A stretch of 13,608 bases of DNA from NCBI GenBank assembly GCA_964539665.1, contig CAZIKB010000149.1:1-13608 (forward strand), read 5' to 3'. The notes under the pieces were generated by a model. That model saw nothing but the letters and a program-made list of their open reading frames with translations, did not search any database and was not told where the DNA came from. This document shows, piece by piece, positions 1 through 4,773 of this stretch; the stretch's first letter is position 1, and each line of letters starts with the position of its first letter. Origin of the DNA: CAZIKB01 sp964539665 (lineage in GTDB: Bacteria; Zhuqueibacterota; Zhuqueibacteria; Oceanimicrobiales; Oceanimicrobiaceae). The position numbers and the translations under genes were made by a program.

Positions 1-65
1 AAAACAATCTATAAAATAATAGGGAAATTACCCACACAAATCAACATAGAACCAAATTTTTTCAT
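1..65 (-). other. Start of a minus-strand reading frame running to the left edge, closed after 18 codons
   Basis: On the minus strand a near-perfect Shine-Dalgarno AGGAGG (71-76) lies 5 bases before an ATG at 65-63. The frame reads MKKFGSMLICVGNFPIIL and then meets a TAG at 11-9. The Lys-Lys start followed by hydrophobic residues looks like the beginning of a signal peptide. The early stop leaves three options: a short leader peptide, a frameshifted or decayed exported-protein gene, or a sequencing error. Switching frame near the end of the peptide gives another hydrophobic run (LLFYRLF), which fits a frameshift. A BlaI-type operator candidate lies about 240 bases upstream (304-319), so whatever starts here probably belongs to the same regulon as the hydrolase to its right. 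The product cannot be named from this window. Confidence 0.4.
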
Positions 66-70
66 CGGAA

Positions 71-76
71 CCTCCT
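71..76 (-). promoter_or_regulatory. Strong ribosome binding site at the left edge
   Basis: CCTCCT on the plus strand is AGGAGG on the minus strand, 5 bases ahead of the ATG at 65-63. It is the best Shine-Dalgarno sequence in the window and is the reason to take the short frame at the edge seriously. Confidence 0.6.
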
Positions 77-303
77 AATTAATTTCATAAGAATTGGTTA
101 ATACTATTGAAATATAATATTTTGATAGACAGCTAATTATTATCAGAAAGAAAAACGTCGGATTAATCAAGCTACTCATTTGTTTTTTTTATATTTGTGA
201 GTCATTATTAATAAAGGTGCCATTTTGTGAGCAAAATAAATGATGTGATTTCCATTACCCTGTAATTTGCTGTTTGATTAATTAGTTAATTTACATTATT
301 AGG
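77..303. other. AT-rich spacer between the left-edge start and the hydrolase gene
   Basis: No coding region is supported here. It is probably the leader of the left-edge transcription unit, downstream of the operator at 304-319. Two small inverted repeats are visible: ATTTTG-TGAG-CAAAAT at 222-237 and ATTAC-CCT-GTAAT at 254-266. Neither has the form of a clear terminator. Confidence 0.4.
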
Positions 304-319
304 TGCAAATATTTTTGCA
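304..319 (-). promoter_or_regulatory. BlaI-type operator candidate, copy 1
   Basis: The sequence is TGCAAATATTTTTGCA followed by TC, a 16-bp near-palindrome with TGCA at each end. It shares spacing, the T-rich right half and the trailing GCATC with three other copies at 1706-1721, 4158-4173 and 4218-4233. It lies downstream of the hydrolase stop codon and about 240 bases upstream of the left-edge start, so it most likely controls the gene leaving the window. Binding by the neighbouring repressor is an inference from position and symmetry. Confidence 0.6.
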
Positions 320-351
320 TCAAATTCAAACAAAGATTCAGCTTCGGTTGC

Positions 352-1482
352 TCATTTTTGAACCAGCGCTTCAAATGTTTGCCTAACCGGTATATGAACG
401 TTTGCATTTCCTTCTGTCAATTCACAGGTAAAAACGATTATCAAGTCGAATTCTGGAATCAGATACAATGTTTGACCGCCGTAACCGAATGCAGCGATGT
501 AATCAAAAGTTTTCCCATTCACTGTTTTCGAGCCCGGTGTCCAATTGTACCCGTAAAAACTCCTGCCATAGGATCGTGCCTTATGATTCAGGGTCGCTTC
601 CGTAATCCATTTTTGTGAAATGATCCGCTTTCCTTTCCAGGTGCCGTCTATTAAGAATAGCCAGCCCAATTTTGCAACATCTCTGGTTCGCAGTCCAATT
701 CCACCATCTGTGCCGCCCGTGCAAGGGTAACCCATGGGATCCCGATTCCATTGATAGCCATGGATTCCAACAGGGTGAAGCAGGTATTTTTCAGCAAACT
801 CATGAACATAAAGTCCAGTAGCGCTTTTGATTACTGCAGATAAAAGATGCATACCACCTGTGTTGTAGAGAAATTGTGTACCTGGTGCGTTCTTTACTCG
901 CTTGGACAAAACAAACCGCATCCAGTCCTGGGTATCGACCATTTGGTGTTCTGAATTCTGGGAATCATTATAAGAACTACGTTCGGACCAATCCAATCCG
1001 GAAGACATGGTCATTAAATGTTTAATTTTTATTTTATTAAACTCAGGATATTTGATTGCATCCTTAAATTCAGGTAAAAGTTCGCCAACACTTGAATTTA
1101 CACTTTCTATGAAGCCCTTATCTATTGCGATTCCAATCAGTGTCGATGTAACGGTTTTGGTGATTGAAGCCATCCAATGCAAAGTATTGCGCTGTACGAA
1201 AGGCGAATAGGCTTCATGAACAAGTTTACCGTTTTTCACAATCAGCATGCTCAGAACATTCACAAACCGATCTTCCGTCAGAATTTGATTGGTGATTGAT
1301 TCAATCTTTTTTGTGTCGATTCCCTGGTCACTGAGTGAGGATACTTCCCAGCCATCATTTAGCTGTTGCGGGATTTTATACTTATATTCATTAGTTTGTG
1401 AAAAAACATAGTTTGAGCCGTGCAGCAATAATACATAAATAATGAAATGATTTCTCCAAATGTATTTGCATATTTTACTCAT
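352..1482 (-). CDS. Exported serine hydrolase of the beta-lactamase/S12 family
   Basis: 376 residues. An N-terminal hydrophobic stretch (about 12-28) with possible cleavage near VFSQ-T suggests export to the periplasm or lipoprotein-free secretion. The family (Pfam Beta-lactamase, PF00144; class C beta-lactamases, D-Ala-D-Ala carboxypeptidases, esterases) is shown by a nucleophile motif S106-I-T-K109, a Y206-N-T motif in the place of Tyr-x-Asn, and a GYGGQ motif (333-337) in the place of the KTG/HxG box. The third residue of YNT is not the usual Asn, and the last box resembles those of S12 esterases and peptidases more than true beta-lactamases, so drug hydrolysis should not be assumed. The start is supported by AGAGGA a few bases upstream of the ATG. 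It lies downstream of the blaI-blaR1-like pair but behind a terminator, with its own operator candidate at 1706-1721. That is the classical position of a beta-lactamase controlled by BlaI/BlaR1, with a different enzyme subtype. Confidence 0.88.
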   Translation of the reverse strand: MSKICKYIWRNHFIIYVLLLHGSNYVFSQTNEYKYKIPQQLNDGWEVSSLSDQGIDTKKIESITNQILTEDRFVNVLSMLIVKNGKLVHEAYSPFVQRNTLHWMASITKTVTSTLIGIAIDKGFIESVNSSVGELLPEFKDAIKYPEFNKIKIKHLMTMSSGLDWSERSSYNDSQNSEHQMVDTQDWMRFVLSKRVKNAPGTQFLYNTGGMHLLSAVIKSATGLYVHEFAEKYLLHPVGIHGYQWNRDPMGYPCTGGTDGGIGLRTRDVAKLGWLFLIDGTWKGKRIISQKWITEATLNHKARSYGRSFYGYNWTPGSKTVNGKTFDYIAAFGYGGQTLYLIPEFDLIIVFTCELTEGNANVHIPVRQTFEALVQK

Positions 1483-1538
1483 GGTATTTCCTCTTTATTG
1501 ATTGAATTAACTTTCTTATATTCTAACAACGCCGTCCC

Positions 1539-1582
1539 GTGATAAATCACAGATCTAAAAACTAAAGGATGATAAATCATCC
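1539..1582. repeat. Pair of palindromes sharing TGATAAATCA, spaced 30 bp
   Basis: GTGATAAATCAC (1539-1550) and GGATGATAAATCATCC (1567-1582) share a TGATAAATCA core, and the two cores start exactly 30 bp apart. They lie 57-100 bases upstream of the hydrolase start, inside its predicted leader. They could be binding sites for a second dimeric regulator or small RNA hairpins. No known regulator is assigned. Confidence 0.5.
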
Positions 1583-1622
1583 TGGAACTTCAGTATCATT
1601 AATGGCACTTACACTATGAGCA

Positions 1623-1638
1623 AGACAATTTATTGTCT
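1623..1638. repeat. Perfect 7-bp-arm palindrome upstream of the hydrolase
   Basis: AGACAATTTATTGTCT is a perfect inverted repeat with a 2-base centre. It lies between the BlaI-type operator (1706-1721) and the TGATAAATCA pair. Function unknown; it could be an operator or a leader hairpin. Confidence 0.4.
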
Positions 1639-1681
1639 GCGATAATGCATTTAACCAAAAGGATATTTAAAAAACAAAAAT

Positions 1682-1710
1682 ATCATCCAAATCGGTAGCC
1701 CTGGTTGCAA
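1682..1710 (-). promoter_or_regulatory. Possible promoter of the serine hydrolase gene
   Basis: On the minus strand TTGCAA (1705-1710) and GATGAT (1682-1687) are separated by 17 bases and each match four of six consensus positions. The -35 element overlaps the edge of the operator candidate at 1706-1721, so repressor binding would block it. It implies a leader of about 190 bases. This is a weak match, and FCB-group promoters can differ from the standard consensus. Confidence 0.3.
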
Positions 1711-1721
1711 AATTTTTTGCA
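1706..1721 (-). promoter_or_regulatory. BlaI-type operator candidate, copy 2
   Basis: TGCAAAATTTTTTGCA followed by TCTAAAT is the most symmetrical of the four copies. It lies just past the terminator of the regulator operon and 224 bases upstream of the hydrolase start, overlapping a possible -35 element. The flanking TCTAAAT is shared with copy 4 at 4218-4233. Confidence 0.65.
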
Positions 1722-1730
1722 TCTAAATCC

Positions 1731-1761
1731 AAAAAAATAGGCTCTTTAAAAAAGCCTATTT
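1731..1761 (-). terminator. Rho-independent terminator of the repressor-peptidase operon
   Basis: Arms AAATAGGCT (1735-1743) and AGCCTATTT (1753-1761) form a 9-bp stem. On the minus strand the stem is followed by an uninterrupted run of T. It lies 14 bases beyond the stop codon of the M56 gene, where a terminator would be expected, and makes the hydrolase a separate transcription unit. Confidence 0.85.
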
Positions 1762-1774
1762 CAAAACGACCAAC

Positions 1775-3718
1775 TCAATCCATTTCAACTTCATCGAGCG
1801 CCCAAACAGCCACTGCACGTACTTCCGGATCTTTGTCACGCAAAAGATTTAGCAGTGCATCTACAGCTCGGGAGTCACCTATTTCGCCAAGAGCCTGAGC
1901 AGCTGCAATCCGAACAGCAGGCTCATCATCGCTCAGAGCGCTTACTAAATCTTCTACAGCACGAGGATCTTTATGGTGCCCTAGAGCATGTGCTGCAGTT
2001 CTACGTATTTTGGGATGATTATCCGCCAACATAGGCAAAAGTGAATGAACTTCAGCAACTGATCCCACTTCTCCCAGCACTGAAACAGCCATCTCCCGGA
2101 CATTTACACTCGAATCGTTTAACATTGATTTTACAGCCTCTACCGCTCGATGGTCGTGGATTTCTCCCAGGGCCCATACAGCAGAGTACCGGACGTCCGG
2201 ATTGCGGTCTTTCAACACTTTGCTCAAAGGCGACACAGCGCGCTTATTTTCATATTCCCCTACGGCCTTCACAATCATCTCGCGTGCGTAGTCATTTTCA
2301 TCCGATATTGCATCTATGAGAGGAAAAAACGCTCGCGGCTCTTTTATTTCCCCGAGAGCCCAGGCAGCCATGGCCCTCACTTCAGGATTATCATCCTCAA
2401 GCGCTTCGATAAGCGCCGGCACTGACCTGGGATCTTCCCGATCTCCTAAAGCCCAGGCCGCTCTTTTTTGAACGTCTGGTGCTCCATTTTCAAGATCATT
2501 TATTATATCAGCTAAGCCACCTTCTGCAACTTTTTGCAGAGATTTTGATGCTGTCCTCTCCTGTAATTTCGCTGTTGTCAAAGGCAGCACAATGGACAAA
2601 ATAATGATCAACGAAACCAACATTGACGTGCGTGAGAGCCGATTGCGTTGGATTTTCTGAGTAAGGATATGTTTGAAACGTGTTTTAAGTTCGGATTGCT
2701 GGGGCATGCCGATAGCATAAGCGCTATACCGATTCACTAGTGGCAAGTTGCGTACTATTTCTAATAAATGGTTAGCATAATCGCAATTCTCCATGCCGGC
2801 TCTTAAAACGAAATCATCAACGGCTTTTTCACGCTCGCGTTGCAGCTGACGTGCAGCTACCCAGACCAGTGGATTAAACCAATAGAAAACACAGACAATC
2901 TGAGAAACCAGGTTCGTCAAATAGTCCCAGCGTTTAACGTGCGCCAGCTCGTGTAGCAGTACAATGTCTCTTTTCTCTTTTGACCACTTAATGGCTTTGT
3001 CCGGGATGAACAAAACCGGCCGTATAAATCCAAATGTTGCAGGTATGAGGATATGTTTGTCCATAATAATCTTAACTGGACGATTTATATTGCAGTGCTC
3101 CAGATAATATTCAAGAGTCTTCAGCCAATCTTTATTCAATAATTCTTGCCCGGTACGGGAAATCCACCACAATCCCAATATCCTGATTACCATACGCGCC
3201 ATAAGAAACATCGCACCTGACACCCAGATTACAAAAATCACAACTTGCCAGGGGAATTCAAACTCCTTTGGTTGTAATGCCCCATTCAGGTTTGTTTTAG
3301 ATGACGCATTCTCTTGAAATGAAGGACTCAACGACAGGGACTTTTCTGCAGAATGACCAGTGACAACAGGCACATTATCAGCATGGTGATGCACCTTTAC
3401 CGGTATTTCGACGCCTGCTTTTGACTTTACTTTTATTTCTGCACGACTTCCTAGAATTGTTTTAGAAATGCTTTTAGGGGGCAGCACATGCAATGGTTTT
3501 TTGGGTAATATATTTGACAGCAGCGGCATGAAGAACAGGCAGAGGAACGCTGCACTCCAAATCCAATGCCGAATTGCAGCCGATGATTGCCGCAATAAAA
3601 CATTGGCCAATCCGGCAGCAATCAGGATAATTGAGCCTTTTAATATGAGATTTATGCATAAATCCAGTCTCACAAACCTGATGGCAAAATTTGATATATT
3701 TTCAAATACCAGGTTCAT
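1775..3718 (-). CDS. BlaR1-like M56 metallopeptidase with eight C-terminal HEAT repeats
   Basis: 647 residues. Membrane segments lie near 22-42, 52-70, 158-178 and 365-384. Between the third and fourth is the zinc peptidase core with H256-E-L-A-H260 and a likely third ligand at E297 (in EKAVDD, equivalent to the ECD-type motif of the family), so the M56 fold appears catalytically complete. After the last membrane segment, residues about 403-647 form eight 31-residue HEAT repeats of PBS-lyase type, with the recurring pattern PEVRAMAAWALGE. In staphylococcal BlaR1 this position is the extracellular penicillin-binding sensor, which is absent here. By family analogy the protein is a membrane sensor that cleaves, or triggers loss of, the co-encoded repressor. 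The start codon overlaps the repressor stop as ATGA, implying translational coupling. The HEAT region probably binds a protein or other large ligand. Its side of the membrane follows from BlaR1 topology and is not proven here. Confidence 0.9.
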   Translation of the reverse strand: MNLVFENISNFAIRFVRLDLCINLILKGSIILIAAGLANVLLRQSSAAIRHWIWSAAFLCLFFMPLLSNILPKKPLHVLPPKSISKTILGSRAEIKVKSKAGVEIPVKVHHHADNVPVVTGHSAEKSLSLSPSFQENASSKTNLNGALQPKEFEFPWQVVIFVIWVSGAMFLMARMVIRILGLWWISRTGQELLNKDWLKTLEYYLEHCNINRPVKIIMDKHILIPATFGFIRPVLFIPDKAIKWSKEKRDIVLLHELAHVKRWDYLTNLVSQIVCVFYWFNPLVWVAARQLQREREKAVDDFVLRAGMENCDYANHLLEIVRNLPLVNRYSAYAIGMPQQSELKTRFKHILTQKIQRNRLSRTSMLVSLIIILSIVLPLTTAKLQERTASKSLQKVAEGGLADIINDLENGAPDVQKRAAWALGDREDPRSVPALIEALEDDNPEVRAMAAWALGEIKEPRAFFPLIDAISDENDYAREMIVKAVGEYENKRAVSPLSKVLKDRNPDVRYSAVWALGEIHDHRAVEAVKSMLNDSSVNVREMAVSVLGEVGSVAEVHSLLPMLADNHPKIRRTAAHALGHHKDPRAVEDLVSALSDDEPAVRIAAAQALGEIGDSRAVDALLNLLRDKDPEVRAVAVWALDEVEMD

Positions 3719-4107
3719 TTCTGTTTCTCCATTTTGGCTTGATCAATCATTTTCGAAAGCTCATCAAAATCTTCAACGGAAAGCTTTGTGGCAGATATGT
3801 CAAGAAGTGTGGACATAACCTTTGGAGCAGAACCTTCAAAGAAAGTGGTGAGTAGATGACTCAACGCGGTTTGTTTTGCACGATCTGGCAATTCCACCGG
3901 CATGTAGATATATCTCTGTCCATCCATCTTATGTATCAGGTGGCCTTTTTTTTCAAGAATGGTCAGGATAACGCGTACTGAATTGTAACCTGGCGGATCC
4001 GGTAAATATTTGAGAATATCGGCAACGCCGGCCTCGCCAAGCCGAAAGATTATATCCATGATCTGTCGCTCTCGCCTGCTTAGATTGATATGATTGGGTT
4101 GTGACAT
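3715..4107 (-). CDS. blaI: BlaI/MecI/CopY-family transcriptional repressor
   Basis: 130 residues, the usual size for the family. A winged helix-turn-helix occupies about residues 9-70: LSRRERQIMDII is the first helix, a recognition helix lies around YNSVRVILTILEKKG, and the wing is HKMDGQRYIYMP. The C-terminal part is helical and should dimerise. Members bind palindromic operators as dimers and are inactivated by a partner M56 protease. The start ATG is preceded by CGGAG at a workable distance. The promoter is flanked by two copies of the 16-bp palindrome (4158-4173 and 4218-4233), the normal autoregulated layout. The symbol denotes family membership; a beta-lactam link is not shown by the sequence. 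Confidence 0.9.
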   Translation of the reverse strand: MSQPNHINLSRRERQIMDIIFRLGEAGVADILKYLPDPPGYNSVRVILTILEKKGHLIHKMDGQRYIYMPVELPDRAKQTALSHLLTTFFEGSAPKVMSTLLDISATKLSVEDFDELSKMIDQAKMEKQK

Positions 4108-4157
4108 GGGAGTCTCCGATGTTATTATTTGTGTTTACGCTGATTATAAAATATAGT

Positions 4158-4173
4158 TGCGAATTTTTTTGCA
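4158..4173 (-). promoter_or_regulatory. BlaI-type operator candidate, copy 3
   Basis: TGCGAATTTTTTTGCA followed by TC. It sits just downstream of the -10 box at 4183-4188, covering the expected transcription start of the repressor operon, a position where a bound repressor blocks initiation. One base in the left arm (G at 4161) departs from the A of copies 1 and 2. Confidence 0.65.
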
Positions 4174-4182
4174 TCTGCAACA

Positions 4183-4210
4183 AATATAAGAAAAAAATAA
4201 TCAATGTCAA
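4183..4210 (-). promoter_or_regulatory. Promoter of the repressor-M56 operon
   Basis: On the minus strand a perfect TTGACA (4205-4210) and TATATT (4183-4188) are separated by 16 bases, 76 bases upstream of the repressor start codon. It is bracketed by the two operator candidates at 4158-4173 and 4218-4233, which supports autorepression. Confidence 0.7.
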
Positions 4211-4217
4211 TAATTAA

Positions 4218-4233
4218 TGCATATTTTTTTGCA
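4218..4233 (-). promoter_or_regulatory. BlaI-type operator candidate, copy 4
   Basis: TGCATATTTTTTTGCA followed by TCTAAAT, immediately upstream of the -35 box of the repressor promoter. Copies 3 and 4 start exactly 60 bp apart, about six helical turns, so dimers on the two sites would sit on the same face of the DNA. Confidence 0.62.
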
Positions 4234-4297
4234 TCTAAATTAACACACTATCAGATTAGTTCACGAAAATCCAATTCATAATTTTACACATTTTTAG

Positions 4298-4325
4298 TTG
4301 ACAAAAATTAAAAATTTGTTATATT
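4298..4325 (+). promoter_or_regulatory. Predicted promoter firing towards the giant secreted-protein gene
   Basis: TTGACA (4298-4303) and TATATT (4320-4325) are separated by 16 bases. It would give a leader of roughly 440 bases before the start at 4774. A second, weaker candidate is TTGGGA (4692-4697) with TAATAT (4714-4719), also 16 bases apart and much closer to the gene. Which one is used cannot be told from sequence. Confidence 0.5.
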
Positions 4326-4773
4326 TAGCTAAGCGAACTTGCCCATTACTCAGAGGAGGAGCCTAGCGAAACACTCAGATCCGATAATAGACTCATGGTG
4401 GCCAATCCATTAGAGTCTCCTTTCTCCACCAGAATTCGAGCCGAATGCTGAAGATGCAGATGGGTTCTTTAAAATCATTTTTTAAACAAAGCTGAATACA
4501 AATCAAAGTTTTTATATAATTTTGACCATCCATTAGGATTTTATACACGGTTGAGTATTTGCCATCAAAGCTTTGAGAATAAGTCAGGTACGGCTCATTG
4601 TTTGAAGTTCTGCGGACCTCAGGCGGCTCAACTCTGTATAAAATCCTAATGGATATATCCAAAAACTTTTTTCTATTGGTTGAAATTTGTATTGGGAATA
4701 AATCCATTTCAGTTAATATCAACATAGTCAACAGTTTCAATTGTGTTCTAAAACAAAAAAAATGGGGACTAAA
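4326..4773 (+). other. Long leader/intergenic region with a 28-bp inverted repeat
   Basis: About 450 bases with no convincing gene. The arms 4528-4555 and 4627-4654 are inverted copies with 20 bp perfect, then 3 positions carrying two mismatches, then 5 bp perfect. They enclose 71 bases. The octamer ATCCATTA from the arms recurs near 4405. A purine-rich stretch GAGGAGGAG near 4351 has no start codon at ribosome-binding distance. A 115-codon minus-strand frame (4393-4740, TTG start) spans the region, but it has no ribosome binding site and no recognisable fold. The region could be a structured mRNA leader, a small MITE-like element of about 127 bp, or gene debris. Confidence 0.5.
4528..4654. 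repeat. Inverted repeat, 28-bp arms, 127 bp overall
   Basis: The left arm starts ATCCATTAGGATTTTATACA and the right arm is its reverse complement; both continue to a shared TTGAG/CTCAA. No flanking target-site duplication is obvious. In a transcript from the promoter at 4298 this would form a long stem upstream of the giant gene. Confidence 0.7.

Noticed and set aside
1539..1582. TGATAAATCA palindromes as FNR/CRP boxes
   Set aside because: FNR boxes have four bases between TTGAT and ATCAA and CRP boxes six; here the half-sites are two bases apart, so the match is not good enough to name a regulator.
3468..3818. Plus-strand frame antisense to the repressor/M56 junction
   Set aside because: It overlaps two strongly supported genes and has no ribosome binding site or recognisable motifs.
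4340..4400. Purine-rich leader segment as a known riboswitch
   Set aside because: I compared it by eye with the conserved cores of glycine, TPP, SAM, c-di-GMP, preQ1 and fluoride classes and found no convincing match.
4393..4740. 115-codon minus-strand frame facing away from the giant gene
   Set aside because: It starts with TTG, has no ribosome binding site, contains the 28-bp inverted repeat and shows no recognisable fold. It is kept only as part of the leader description.
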